Shown here one piece after another: positions 1 to 12,088 of a stretch of DNA of 64,000 bases. The notes under the pieces were generated by a model. That model was not told the origin of the DNA. It did not search any database and saw nothing but the letters and a program-made list of their open reading frames with translations. Numbering within the stretch: position 1 is the first letter of the stretch; every line of letters begins with the position of its first letter. The stretch comes from Diphasiastrum complanatum (Eukaryota > Streptophyta > Lycopodiopsida > Lycopodiales > Lycopodiaceae), in assembly GCA_029204225.1 (NCBI GenBank), contig CM055109.1:31721870-31785869 (forward strand), read 5' to 3'. Position numbers and translations under genes: made by a program.

Positions 1-732
1 AGGTGAGATCCAACTTGTAGTAGATATTTGTGCAAGTCCCTATAAATTAGAAAAATTGCTAAAATCAAGGGACATGGCTATAAGTTAGGAAACTTGGTCC
101 ATGTGCCATATTGATGATTATTGGTGGATCCTTTGATGAGTAGTCACTCTCACACGTGCCAAATCAGCTGAGTAAGCATCAGCTCTTGTGTATATATGTT
201 GGCTCATTTGGCCATAATTGAAATGGAAGCTAAATCTTGGTTTTGGAGCAATTCTAGTCTTTTCTCTCTATTTGTCTTGTGTTTTTATGCATTGATTGGG
301 TTCTAAGCTTAGTATACTTTATTCTCAGCCTACTGTCCGTACTCTGACAGATTTTCACACGTGTGAAACCAGCAAGTACAAGTTTTGATCAATAATGATT
401 GTTCTTGTTAGATTTATTCATCTAGATTTGATCTAAATGGTATCTAGTCTTGTGTAGATTGATAGGTTAATCTAATCTAACATCCAATCACACTTGTGGA
501 TCTGATTCAGATCTATTCTTGGTCCATTTGGCTGTACTTTGACAAAATTTAGCTTGATCTATTTACAACTCTCTTTCTAGATGAATGAATGCTTTTAGAA
601 GTGTCTAAAACAAGGAACTTTTGAGACTCCAATAGAGAATAATGCCCATGAAGGATCTTTCACCACCTCTTAAAGGATCTCTTACAAGATGTTCCACAAA
701 TGTGTCTATATACATGTAGCACACTTCAAAAA
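1..732. other. AT-rich region, no gene seen
   Basis: No coding region is supported here. A 16-bp palindrome, TTTCACACGTGTGAAA, lies at 353-368 and resembles the one inside the young copia LTR at 54.3 kb. A TATA-like TATATAT occurs near 190, and TGGTATCTAGTC near 439 loosely resembles a copia primer-binding site. These hints suggest old LTR-derived DNA, but I could not define ends. Confidence 0.3.
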
Positions 733-1405
733 CTATACATCATGCCAAGCCATGGATTCCAAGACATTTTGTGCACTTGAAGATACATCAATAAAACTAT
801 TAAGTGCATACATAATGTTGCCAAAGACAACTTGCCTTGCTTGATCCATATGATTGAGCCTAGATGGGTCCATCTTGATACTCATGGTTCTTCTTGGAGT
901 CCTCGGGTCTTGAGCTTGATCCTCCACTTGACTTGACTCCAAAACATCAATGAATTGAATAAGGTGTTGATCCAAAGGTGCTTCTTCAAGTTTACAAATA
1001 TTCCACTCTTGAAAGATCACATTTCCACCAGTAACAAATTCTTTGGTGGAAAACAAGTAGATTCTACAATCTCTACTTGAAGAGAAAAACACTACCATTA
1101 TTCCTATCATTGAAATAGGATAATCTTTGGTCCTTACATTGGAATGATCATGCAAAAATCATGTGGACACAAAGATTTCCAAAGCAAATGATGTCTCATC
1201 TTTTATGACTCTATTCAAACTATTACAAAAATAGTTATCCAATGAAATTGCTTTATCAACAACAAATGTAGATTTCAAAGCATCCCTTTCATTGTCTTGT
1301 CATACAAAGTAATAAACACCAGGAATCTTATAGGTAAGAAACGAGTCACCTCATGTCTAATACTACTTTCCAAAAAGTATTCAAAGATAGTAGACTCTCC
1401 AATGC

Positions 1406-2107
1406 TCACCACCCTTGCACACTTGACTGGACAATTTGCATGCAATTTGATGACTCGGCCATTGTCATTAAGGACTCCCTTGGAACTCTCATGCTTTGAG
1501 GCTGATCCTCAAGATCTTCCTCCTTTTGATGCTCCTCCTCAATGCAAGCAAGATCACACTTTGCCAAGATCTCCTCTTGAGTGATCTCCTCCTTTGCCAA
1601 GCTCATTCTTTCAAAAGCAACGCTAGCTTCCAACTTAAACAATCTTCCATGTTTAAATCCCTTTGCAATGCAGACATCATTCTTCAAGATAAAGCAAACA
1701 CCATGCTTAAAGTGGACATCCAAACCACTTTCTAAGAGTAGACCAACACTAAGCATATTCTTGGTGATCGATGGTACATGAAGGACGTTTTCTAGATCCA
1801 TGTATTTTGAGGATTCTAGACACAAAGAGATGGTGCCAACACCATCTATCCTACACTCTTCATCATTTGCAGTAAAGACAAACTTTTTAGCAGCATTGAA
1901 AGAGTGTAAGGTTGAGAAATAGTCCTTTTCACAAGACATGTGGGAGCTAGCCCCACTATCGATCCACCAATTGTCTCTTGAATTGCATTGCTTGTTGGTG
2001 AGGATGTAGATGCCATCAAGAATACATCTACTCCATCCTCCTCCTCCTGCTTTGCAAGGTTTCCTTGTTTGTCCTCCTCCACTTGTGCTCTTAGCCTCTT
2101 GTAGCAT
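1406..2107 (-). pseudogene. Copia protease fragment
   Basis: This frame carries the retropepsin active-site sequence WWIDSGASSHMS followed by the usual copia stretch ending in ENVLHVPSITKNMLSV, as in the young element at 57.0-57.3 kb. The Asp of DSG is present. After the H-G-R-L-F-K-L-E segment the expected W-H-x-R-L-G-H motif of the integrase zinc-binding region is missing, so the element is deleted or scrambled past this point. The frame overlaps the gag frame and differs from it, which marks a frameshift. Confidence 0.7.
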
Positions 2108-2883
2108 TTAGATGCATAATGCCCCTTCTTTCCACAAACGAAGCATTTCTGCTTTGACTTGTCCTTTGAGCTTGATGCATCATCCTCTTCTTTGGCCTCC
2201 TTTGGATGCTTCTTCTTTCCATTGGTCTTCTTTTTGCCCTTGAATGAGAAATTGGCTTTCTCATCACCATCCTGCAAAGACAAGGAACTCATCCTAGATT
2301 TGGCATGGAGCATCCTACACTCTTCAGCAACTAATACACTGTGAAGTTTTTTAATAGTTGGCAAAGTGTCTTGGATGGCAAAACTTTGGACCAAATTTGC
2401 AAAGGCATCTCCTAGACCATTAAGAACAATTTGTACAAGCTCTCCATCGTGAATCTTCTCTCCAATGGAAGCCAACTCCCTATTCAGAGACTTGATTCTG
2501 AGTACATAATCATGTGCACTCTCCTCACTTCTTTTCATGCTTTGCAAAATCTGATTTTTAAGCATGAGAACCCTCGAAGTGTTACTAGATTCATAGATTG
2601 ATTTATCACTAGTACATGCTAATACTTCTCTCAACAAATCATTGCTCACATTCATCTTCACACAATGAAGTGCAAGCCTAGATCTCTTCTTGTATCTAGC
2701 TAACTCCTGTGCACCTAGAGGTTCATCTTCATCTTCAATCAAGAACTCATAAAGGTCTTGGAGCACCAAAAGTGACTCCATCCTAACCTTCCAAATAGCA
2801 TAATTTGTAGAATTCAATCTCTCACTAGCTTCTAGAAGGTATGCTCCAGCAGATCCCATCTTACTGGTGACTTCTACAAACAA
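1846..2883 (-). pseudogene. Copia gag (UBN2-type) with zinc knuckle
   Basis: The open stretch begins with a Met and reads about 345 codons. Its N-terminal part is the copia gag core (WKVRMESLL near residue 32, then the A-H-D-Y-V-L-R-I-K-S-L motif). It ends in a basic Lys-rich segment and a CX2CX4HX4C zinc knuckle (CFVCGKKGHYASKC), which binds RNA in virus-like particles. The end of the frame is not native: the protease motif DSGASSH continues in another frame (2107-1406), so gag and pol are split by a frameshift. It aligns by eye with the gag of the young copia at 56.1 kb. Probably non-functional. Confidence 0.8.
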
Positions 2884-3222
2884 GAAATAGATTTGATTGA
2901 CTTGAAACTCACAAAGGTCTCACACTTGCAGTGTTTCACTCAAATTTGACTTCTAATCCAACAAATGGACTTATAATCACAGTTCTATCACTCCCTCACA
3001 AAGCTAGAATGAAGATAAGATGAAGTGAAAACTACTTTCAAACAAATCTTACCAAGAAATGGATTTGACTGTCTCTAGAAACTCACTAAGGTCGCTCTCT
3101 TGTAGTTTTTCACTCAAATTAGATTTCTAATCCAACAAATGGACTTATAATCTCAGTTCTAGCACTCCCTCACAAAGTTGGAATGAAGATTAGATGATGT
3201 GAAATCTACTTACAATCTTGCC
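2881..3222. repeat. Tandem duplication of about 170 bp in copia leader
   Basis: Two adjacent imperfect copies, about 2881-3050 and 3051-3222, share blocks such as CCAACAAATGGACTTATAAT and CACTCCCTCACAAAG at an offset of about 170-180 bp. They sit just upstream (minus-strand sense) of the gag start, in the untranslated leader. The young copia leader at 55.4-55.9 kb also has degenerate internal duplications. Confidence 0.75.
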
Positions 3223-3225
3223 AAT

Positions 3226-4223
3226 TTTGGCTATTTTTGGACAATAACATGACTAAATCTCCCTCACACTTTTTGATGTACGTTCAAGACCTATAAAACA
3301 AGTTTAGAGGACCTGATTTCAGCCTAGATTTATAAGATCTCATGACTCTATGTCAAATCTAATCAATGGCACTCAATTTTGGAAGCTTATCCTAAGATTT
3401 TCACCAAAAATTACATCAAAAGCTCACAAATTGAATTTCTTTGGATGAAATGAATACCATGCATTAAATGCAAGTTCAAAGGTGCCCACACGTGGATAGT
3501 ACAGATTTGGACCATGGTTTTTTATCAAGCTAGATTTGCCAATTTTTGGCAATTCTTCACAGGTTTCCCAATCTGCCCATGAATAGCCCATTACGCTTGG
3601 CAAAAACGAATAATCCACATGCCATTGCAACTCAGAGTTAAATTGCAGCGGTAGCCAAATACGAACTTTAGCAACAAAAATTCGGAATTCTTTCGCAAGT
3701 GCCTTGTATGTCTTCTTAGATTTGGAAGCTTTTATTAAAGCAATACTCCCCATCTGGTATCCACTTGGACTACAATTAGAAGAGTCTCCACGTTGTAACA
3801 GGCTTCCAGAATGACATGATCTGGAGAGTTAGCCACATCGATCAGGAACTAGTTGGGGGCCTTGTCGAAGTCAACCACTGTCTTCCAACCATGTGCCGAT
3901 TTTACTATGGGCCAATTATAGGCCTCAACGCTTGTAGTTTTCAAAGTTATCCACACTCTTCATCTGGGGCATTGGATGAAACACTGGACTTGGCCTTATT
4001 GAGCTCGGGATTACGTATTAGCACAGCCTTTTGCCATTCTGGTTGAGGATGCAGAAGGGCTATGAGGTTGGCTAACGCTTTCGGAGGCCATCAACCTTGT
4101 TTGATAATTATAGTCGCCTCAATGAGCGAAAACAAAGCCCAACGCCTTACAGGCTTATTTTTTGTCTACGGGAATAAAAGCATGACCGAGTCGACAACAT
4201 AGTTAAATCTACTTGAAATGTAA
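3226..4223. other. Unassigned region with a possible minus-strand coding remnant
   Basis: A minus-strand open stretch at 3753-3424 (about 109 codons) and a more broken one just upstream (about 4040-3760) are protein-like in composition. For example V-D-F-D-K-A-P-N and S-P-D-H-V-I-L-E-A-C are readable. I recognise no family. It could be a decayed gene or transposon ORF. No complete gene is supported. Confidence 0.25.
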
Positions 4224-4481
4224 TGTTAGGCACCCATAGAAGGTGCATTGTATTCGCAAGTCTATGGCATGAGAATTAGAGGTAGATTCACGTTCAGATG
4301 GGCCCAAAGTAAAAAGGGACCCAAGTAGTTAAAAAATGCAATTTGATTTTAACAATTTTATAGAGTCAAGTTGTTATGGCACATGGTTTTGGGTGAACCA
4401 AAAACCCTAACCTGAGAAATGTCTATATAAGGGAATGTGACACCATTTTGGAACCATCTTTTTCATTTGAAGAGAATAGAG

Positions 4482-4577
<96 letters not shown>

Positions 4578-5119
4578 GTATCTCCTCCTTCCCATATTTT
4601 GCTTGCAAAGGCCCTCCTATTTTGAATGTGTGTGATTCTATTGTGGATGAATAATCTTTAGCACAAGCACTCATCATTCTAGTTTCATAAAATAATCCAC
4701 AAAATCAACATACAAGCAAAATAGGTATTAGATCTTTATTTTGTAGTGATCTCTAAGATCCTTAGGTAGTTTCCCTTCCATTATTCACCTCCCTTGAGAA
4801 GATCAATCTCTTGAGGAGATGATCTAGAGCCAAAGATGCCCAGATAAGCCAAGGAAACCAAAAACCAAGAAAGGCCACAAAGAAAAGAAGCATCAAAGAT
4901 GAACAATGCACAAATCTAGTCTATTCCACGATTAGATCCTAAAGCAAATATTGACAACTTTAGCAAGCCTAGATTCACATTCATATCTCGTCGCTTACCC
5001 TCTCCCCATTAGATCGAAACCCGATAGTACACGCAACTACTCACCCAAAATAGATCCATAAATTTCCCTCTTTTCCTTCTAGATCCAACCGATTAGGGAG
5101 GCACGAAAAGGGTCCAACA
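4224..5119 (+). repeat. LTR of a GGCGCC-primed gypsy element
   Basis: The stretch starts TGTTAGG and ends CCAACA, giving TG...CA ends and about 896 bp. It is followed within a few bases by a GGCGCC-type primer-binding site. A TATA box (CTATATAAGG) lies at about 4423-4432, so transcription would start shortly before the GT/GA microsatellite at 4483-4578. No second copy of this LTR was found in the window, so this is either a solo or 5' LTR of a decayed element. The left end rests only on the TG dinucleotide and the IR-like TGTTAGG. Confidence 0.55.
4483..4578. repeat. (TG)n(AG)n compound microsatellite
   Basis: About 37 TG units (4483-4556) run directly into about 11 AG units. It sits about 55 bp downstream of the LTR TATA box, hence in the likely transcribed start of the LTR. 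Confidence 0.97.
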
Positions 5120-5125
5120 TTTTTT

Positions 5126-5145
5126 TTGGCGCCATTGCCGAGGAA
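5126..5145 (+). promoter_or_regulatory. Gypsy primer-binding site (GGCGCC type)
   Basis: TTGGCGCCATTGCCGAGGAA lies just after the LTR end. Plant Athila/Tat-group gypsy elements use primer sites beginning TGGCGCC, complementary to a host tRNA 3' end. The minus-strand element at 51.45 kb has the related TTTGGCGCCATTCC. Confidence 0.65.
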
Positions 5146-5221
5146 ATGGTGCTAAACAGTCCTAGGAGTGAATTTTTTGTTTGTATTTTCTTCTATTTGA
5201 CATGTTAGGGCATAGTTTGAT

Positions 5222-5815
5222 GCACCATCAGACAATTCGGCGAGTAATGTTCTGATTACTCACCCAATGTGATTACTCGCCGATTAAAATTTTGAGTTTC
5301 TCTCAAATTGTTTTTACTTGTCCTTTTTTTGGATTTCTCTACACAATCAGATCTGTCTCCAAACAGCTCGGTGAGTAATAAGTTAATTATTAACCAAATT
5401 GAATCACTTGCCAGATTGATTTTTTCATTTTTCTGATCACCCAATTACTCGCCATCTTCACAGAGTGATCAGAAACCTCAGATCTAGCATCTTGCAGCTC
5501 GGGCCTATTACTCACGCTATTCTTTGCCAATTTGAATTTCTCGTCTTTTTCAAAATTTTCACCTTTTTATATTTCTCGGCAATTGAGATTTCTTGTGCTT
5601 TAGCTAGTTACATTAGTCTCCATTTGTACATTAGTAATTACAGTATTTGATTTACCATCTGCCAAACCAGCGAGTAATGATCTAATTTTTCACCCCTCTC
5701 TTCACAGTGTGTTCTGATTTTCATTCACAGTCCATAGGCAGCCCGGCGAATAATTAGCATTACTCGTCGATTACTCGCCCCTGCCTATTATTCGCCATCA
5801 GAGAAATTCCAAAAA
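5222..5815. repeat. Degenerate tandem field with ATTACTCGCC motifs
   Basis: Four to five loosely repeated units of about 100-150 bp recur, each containing a CGAGTAAT or complementary ATTACTCGCC core (for example GCGAGTAATG near 5240, GATTACTCGCCG near 5272, ATTACTCGCC near 5441, ATTACTCGCCCC near 5772). It follows the primer site and so would lie in the untranslated leader of the gypsy element. Confidence 0.6.
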
Positions 5816-8800
5816 ATTTGTGATGCATCCACATCCTGTATATATAATTCAGAATAATCCTAGACTTGGATATCCGGTACTCCAGTGTACAAGATTATTA
5901 ATTACGCCACATCATTTTGGACAGGAATTCACCCCCTCATTCTAATTTCATGTTTCCAAGAGACAGGATCCTCTCCTCTCTTGCATTCAGTCACTATGGC
6001 TCGGGGGTAAAGCGGTTAGGGATTTGATTATCCGTTTCTCGGTGGTTGGGTGGTTTGGCTCCACGTGTATCCTTTTGGCTGCATGCAACAGGATCTAGGT
6101 AGATCTTTAATTGGCAATCCTTATCAGAACAAGGCTTTGCATCAATGCTTTTTGCTTTTTCTTAGCTTTGTGGTATTTCTTTTTTGCTTTTTACTTCCTG
6201 GTGGTGGAATTGACCTCCAAGTAAGTGGCTTCTCTAATTTTGGTTTGCTTTTAGCCTAATGGTCATTATTATGAAAATTTTCCATAAAAAATGATGGAAA
6301 TTTATGGATTTTTTATGGTTTTTTGCGGTTTTTGAGCTAGTATTCAATGTTTTGGCTTGAAATTTGTCAAGGTTACTGTTCATGAAAGTTTTTAAGAATT
6401 GTACATGCTTTTTTCAATCATTATGATTGATTTTAACGATTGAATGCTAGTTGAAAAGTTAAAATTGGACTTCGATAGTGATTTTTAGCCAAAAATTTGT
6501 GTTAAAAATGAGCTATATGAACCATGATTGACTAAATCAAAACTTTTAGTGATTGCATGTAATTGAATTATAGTAGATATGGCCTGATTTCACTTTCATG
6601 TGGGTTTGATCCACAATAAATTGCAAAGAAGGTGGAAAAATGGTCAAAAAAACATGATTTTTTGGTGGTTTTTTCAATATTTTTGGTGTTATTCATAAAA
6701 TCCATGGCTAAAATTTTTTGTTGCACATTTTTCGAGGTGTAATAATGTTGTACTAGGGCTTTCATGAAGTTTGGTTAGGATTGGACACCATTAAGGGTCT
6801 CAAAAAGTCAAAAGATAGTGTATTTTTTAGGTTTTTTGAGCTTGAACAACTCTCAATAGGTGGTCTGAATCCATAGGATCTTTTTACACACTGAAAGATA
6901 TGATGGATTTCCTCTTATATGAGCCATCATGCACCCAATTTGGAGTTGGGAGGCTTAAGCACCAATGTCTTGAAGTTTTGCTTATCGAAGGACTCCATAA
7001 ATGCAATTCTTGTATGATTTGAACTTATGATTGCTTGATGAACCTGATGCAAGCCTCTATGCATCTCTAATGAACCTTAGAAGAGTCCTTGTAACCTCTG
7101 ATTGGTTGGAGTTGGGTTTTTGACAATACCACCTAGAAAAAGTGCGCCCTTCTAATGCAATTTCAGTCTGTTACAGCTCACACGTGTGAAGCATACGTTA
7201 AAGAGTGACATGGAAAATGTCTTGCTAGACCCCTCTCCCTTTGTACTGTGCTTTACATCGACCAAATCAAAGTCCTATAGAAAAAATTATGGTCGTCGAA
7301 AGTTTGGCAATTTTTAGAGTAAAATTTGATAAATTTTCGAATTGTTCTGATTGCATGCATGCTTGTGAAATAGTAGAATGCAGTGTTGAAAATATTTGGA
7401 TGAACCTATATTCATGTTTGGATGCATGATACAGGATTGTACAATAGGTTGATCAAAGTAATTTCATGCTTGAATATAGTTTTATAAAAAAGCTAGTTGA
7501 AAAGCAAATTTCTCAGTTACAAGTATTTTAGGTAAATTTTTTTTATTCTTTTAGAAATCACTGCATGTCATGGTTGATGCACGCCGGATATTTTGAAATC
7601 CTTTTGAAATGGGATGGCAACTGTGAAATTGCCAAGTCGATGCCTTAAATCGATTTTTACAATTTTGGTCCATATCGAACGAAATTTGAAAATCCCAGTC
7701 ACGTAAAATTTTGAAAGAACCGTGGATGTTTTGGATTTGTTCAAGTTCTTCAGGTTTTTTATCAAGAAAAATTAACTTATAAAGTGAATGACCTTACTGA
7801 TATGAAATCAATCTTTTGAAAGAATGAAATTCTTTTTACTGATTCTGAAATGGATATTGGATATTTATTACAGTATTGTTTTTTGTTATATTGAGATTCT
7901 TGATGTTTCTTTTGGTATATTGAATACGCTTGTCACATCAACAGTCTTTGAACTAATACATTTCGTCCATGTCTGGGTCAATGCAGAGTGGTATTCTTAG
8001 ATGATGAGTTCATTTACAGAGAAATGCTTAGGGGGCATGAGAGAATTCAATGGATAGAAGTATCTCCTAGAATTGGTTGTGAATCTGTTCCTATATTTGG
8101 GTATAGGATAGCCGATTAATCTTTTTGACTTTCTGGGTAAGAAGATCTAGAAACAGAGGATTTCTTGGAGGAAAAACTGGTGGTATGAGACATCAATGAT
8201 TCCAAAGATATTTTCTTGCGAGAGTGATTTGTAGACCGATGATTAGTGATTACTGTATTGGTAATACTAACAGAGGAATCCATTGGTTATTTGGTTCAGG
8301 GTATTTTGGAAAATTATGAGATATAGATCCAGATTCCAAAAGGTATTTCATTATTTACAAAATCTGGAGACTCTTAAATCTATTTACTCTTTTATTTGAG
8401 CCTATACTTTTTAAAAATGTCTTAATTACGAGACAATTGGATTGAGATTCATATAACTCCTTCCAATGAGGAACTATGTTCTGAAGGACTGATTATTGTT
8501 ATATGAAATTATATTTCCATACGGATGTGAATACGGCTTAGAATCTATTGAAGCTTTTCATTGATTCAAATTCAATAATAAAATGACTGAATTCGTATTT
8601 AGACTTCCTAGACCCAAATCATTATCTCTATTTGATAGTTGATTTTTGAGATGTAATATTTCTATCACTCAGGATAAGATATTTTATGATTTTGGAGAAA
8701 GTCCGATTTGTAATAGTATTGGATACTCATTATTGACTTTTTCTTATCTTTGATATATTATACATTGTCTCCTGAGGACCTTTTTTAAGGGAGATTATGG

Positions 8801-9874
8801 AATTTCTTTTAAAAAGGGAGAGATGAAGAGATAGGAATAAGACTTTCAATGGATCAGCCGGTAGCATAGATTTTTGAAATCCAGTAAGTGTGCAATGGTT
8901 GAACTATCCTAGTGAAATAGAGTAACTCTCTAGGGATGGTTGCGTATAATCTGGAACTAGAGGAGTTTTGGAAGTATTGAGTTATTGACTTACCAAATAC
9001 CATTTTGTTATGGATTGGATCAGGTGGGAATAAACACACACACACACATACATTGTCAAGTCCAAGATGGTAACCAAACACAACTCAAAAGACATGCAAC
9101 TTTAGAATTTACCCCAAAAGTCTAAGATCATCAACTACATCAAGTAGTAAACATCCTATATCAACATTCATTCCACTTCTAACCATTTTTCTTGAATATT
9201 TCTTGTCTTAAAGTCATGTGAGTAGAGTTTAAGACAACCTGGTTCTAAAGAGATCAACAGAGGTGTGAATTTGGAAGGCTGAAAACCTTATTGAGCTCCG
9301 GATTGCAGGGAAAACAGAAAATTAAGCCTTACTTAATTAAGGAAGTCATGTAAGAATACAAACATTCTAGAGAAAGAACAAACTGCCTTTCAGAATTCAA
9401 GCTTGATTCAATGACATGAGTTTCTGGCTTGTCCTTGACTGCTACTTAACCTAGCAACTGCCAAGATGTCCTAACAATTTGCTACATAGAATGAAAGACA
9501 AAATTGCTGAACCAGAACAGAGCTGAAAAATTGCAACATGTGAATAGTCTCCCCTGTAGTTCTCTTGATAAGTAAGTTGCCCTCATCATTTTGAGTCCTA
9601 TTCTCTAGGTGTAATTACTCAATAAGCCTTTCTGGGAAATAAGAAATGATATTATCGAGGCAGCATGTGTTTGAAGGCCCCACCATAGTCCTATGGTCTA
9701 CCTAACAGGTTTGATTGAACAACTGCAATCGTAGCTGTTATTTGACTTCCTTGACTGAATTAGCTTTCCTGCATGAAGACAATTCACGAGTGCTAGGGCC
9801 AATGAGTGAAGTTAGATACATTCTGTTACATCAATAAGGACAAACAACTTTGTAACAACTATCATCGTTTCCAA
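5816..9874. other. Long AT-rich stretch, probably decayed retroelement interior; no gene
   Basis: No open frame with recognisable domains. Around 7985-8120 a plus-strand reading gives protein-like sequence (V-V-F-L-D-D-E-F-I-Y), followed by heavily interrupted reading to about 8800. This may be a decayed gag or other element ORF behind the LTR at 4.2 kb. A short (CA)n run lies at 9034-9048. TCACACGTGTGA occurs at 7178-7189. The part after about 8.9 kb is the downstream flank of the minus-strand gene ending at 9875. Confidence 0.35.
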
Positions 9875-9956
9875 TTATATGGATTGATCTGCTGAGTCCT
9901 GAGAAAAATTTGTGTTCTCCAATTTTATGATAAAATCACAAATGCTGAGGAATCTA
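9875..9956 (-). CDS. Lines-homologue gene, last exon with stop
   Basis: This proposed final exon begins after the acceptor ATCTAATTGTAG. The previous exon ends with two bases of a codon (CG), and the first T here completes CGT (Arg). The reading then continues R-F-L-S-I-C-D-F-I-I-K-L-E and ends at TAA. Joining it to the previous exon gives F-P-Y-N-P-S-A-L-I-L-R-R-F. This matches the C-terminal pattern of animal Lines/LINS1 proteins, where a hydrophobic Leu/Arg stretch follows the NLFPYNP-type motif. A second AG three bases on would also keep frame. Only 27 codons, so the assignment depends on phase and position. Confidence 0.55.
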
Positions 9957-11720
9957 CTACAATTAGATAATGTCAATCTCGTAAAAAGGCTATACCATCC
10001 ATATGGTTCTTTTGCAAACAATCTTTGATATGAACGCTCTTCAGCCCCAGGTCTTTTGCTAAGATCATAGTTGCCGATAAAAAAAAGTGGCACCGTAGCT
10101 TTTTTAGGATGGCACCATAGATAAGCATACTTAATACACACAGTAGTGTGCATTGGTCCAAACATGAGCATTGTGTCATTGGTACATAAATGTCCACTGT
10201 GCAGCCCCCAGTAGGACCACTTCAATTTCACCACATACCTCTAGGAAGCTATAGATTGTTTCATGGTGACTTCCAAAAAATGCAATAGCAAGAATGAAAT
10301 CTGAAGCTAGCATCATTTTCTCATTGCCAACTTCCTCTGCAAAGTTGCTCCACTGATTTTAGACTGCAATTGCAATGGACATTGAATCAGCTACACCATC
10401 CTTAACAATAGCAAGCAATTTGACGTGTACACCTGATTGTCTAAACTCCAGTGGATGGAAATCTAAAAGGTATCAATTAAAGTCAATGCTTAGCCTGTAA
10501 ACTACTTATATGTCAATAACTCATCACCAAACATGCTATGCATCAAAGGCACACTAAAATTTCCATTTACTAGCAAGGTTGAAAGCATGAAGAGCCTCTA
10601 CTATGCATCAAGTTTTGTGTTAATAATGTGCTAAAAGAGACACTTAGTGAGGACTGTTGATACAAACTAAAGTTAACATTCACCGTCTATAACTGGCTAC
10701 ACAAGATTAACCTGAAAAGCTTCATCTATTGGAGGACACGTGTTGCGTCTTGGTGCACAAAACTGCAAAGGCAGGTAGGTAACAACGGAAATCAAGTTTC
10801 CCACCAAATTGACTATCTTTTTAAATTTTTATTTTCAAGGGGCCTTCTAACTTAGTGTAACCAAGTATTGGTTTAGTACCAAAGGGAAAAACCTTTCTAC
10901 GATTGCTGAGAGGTGAGTGTTTATGCTTTGTGTTACCTGAACATGCTATGCTGGTTTGAGACCTCAATTTGGTCATATACAAGAGGACGAAATTGGAGAA
11001 AGGGGGAAGACTAGGACAATACCATGGGATCCGTTGTCACCATCCACATCACCTACCACAAGGACGAACCTACCTAGGTGGTATTGGAAAACAATCAAAG
11101 AGGGACATATGTTGGAAGGAGAGAGCAGTGAACAATGTGCCAGAATATCTCTTAGGTCTCATGAGAGAAAACTTTGCCCTTATGTCCACAATTCTGGAAG
11201 CAAACAAGCTAGGTCTTGCAATTTATCAACATTAACTGATTTTGGTTAACATTTAACTAACCTAAAAGCATAAAAAGCAAATAGGGCTCTCCCCCTATCC
11301 TTTCCAAATAGGGCTCTCCCCTTAGGAAATAGGGCTCCCCTTGAGTCAGATGGTATCAAAGGAGAGATTGGGACTACTCCAAAAATAGCACAATCATCAA
11401 AGATAAGGTCAATGGAGTTACTTTAAAGGAACCCTGATATGTCATGGCAACTGTGCCATACTGATAGAGACATGCACTGGTGACCCATTAATTGAACCCA
11501 CAAGCTAAAACCAAGTCTTCCAGGTGGCCACGTCTAAAAACAAGTGGAACGATGTTGACTCTTGCCCTGATTATTGATATAAGTTCAACACAGTAGAGCC
11601 ATCACAACAAGAATCAAGATAGATCCACAAAACTTTAAGCAATCTTGTAAATCTGATTAAACTCATCAACTTAAAAACTGGAAAAGATGATTACTGGATT
11701 AAAGAGAGATAACATCATAC
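9957..11720 (-). other. Intron of Lines-homologue gene (about 1.76 kb)
   Basis: Intron with donor GTATGA and acceptor TTGTAG (minus strand). It includes three short copies of AAATAGGGCTCTCCCC-like sequence at 11279-11342. A plus-strand open stretch at about 10956-11249 has no recognisable domain and I do not call it a gene. Confidence 0.5.
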
Positions 11721-11991
11721 CGTAAAATGAGAGCAGAGGGGTTGTAGGGAAACAGGTCCTTGTTATGCAACCGTTCAATAGATTTTGTTAGACAAAGCAA
11801 GCACTGCATGGCTTTTGCTGAACAAACTCTGGGCAATTGCTTTTGCTGTCCCACTACACAATCAGAGTCCTCCACGTCAACTCCAATTCTGACTGGTGAA
11901 TATGTGCAAACTTCTTCCAGATCTCTTAGTTTTCGCTTTCTTGCACCAGATGTGCTTGCCTTCATCGTGGAAGAGCACATCAAATATCCTA
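11721..11991 (-). CDS. Lines-homologue gene, exon with FPYNP C-terminal motif
   Basis: Acceptor TTTCAACAG precedes 11991 and donor CG|GTATGATG follows 11721. The exon starts with two bases of a codon whose first base comes from the upstream exon (phase 1). It encodes a basic linker (G-A-R-K-R-K-L-R-D-L-E-E) and then C-L-L-C-L-T-K-S-I-E-R-L-H-N-K and DLFPYNPSALIL. The last part corresponds to the Lines C-terminal domain, which in the animal protein has a leucine-rich helix followed by N-L-F-P-Y-N-P. In the fly, Lines regulates segment identity downstream of Wnt/Hedgehog signalling. The plant function is not established. This motif is the strongest support for the assignment. Confidence 0.72.
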
Positions 11992-12088
11992 CTGTTGAAA
12001 AGCATACTGTTATTATTATGATCACATCTTTGCCACGAGAAAGAAAAGAAAAACCATCATTCACCTGATTAGCAACCTCCCTTATTAC

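Larger units (their letters stand above)
733..3225 (-). mobile_element. Decayed Ty1/copia element, gag to integrase tail, minus strand
   Basis: A minus-strand copia remnant. From high to low coordinates it has a repeat-containing leader (3225-2884), gag (2883 to about 2100), protease with the DSGASSH motif (near 1960), and a degraded tail of the integrase region (about 1300-733) in which a Y-R-I-Y-L segment and the following V-I-F-Q-E resemble the stretch after the integrase core. The His-His-Cys-Cys motif and most of the catalytic core are missing, and reverse transcriptase and RNase H are absent. The proteins are clearly related to those of the young copia at 56-60 kb, so this looks like an older, deleted relative. 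No LTR could be delimited. Confidence 0.75.

Noticed and set aside
5994-6070. tRNA-like GGCTCGGGGGTAAAGCGGTT
   Set aside because: The acceptor stem and T-arm are absent.
10956-11249. Plus-strand frames of about 90 codons as a gene
   Set aside because: Two overlapping frames, no domain, no splice support, and inside an intron of the minus-strand gene.
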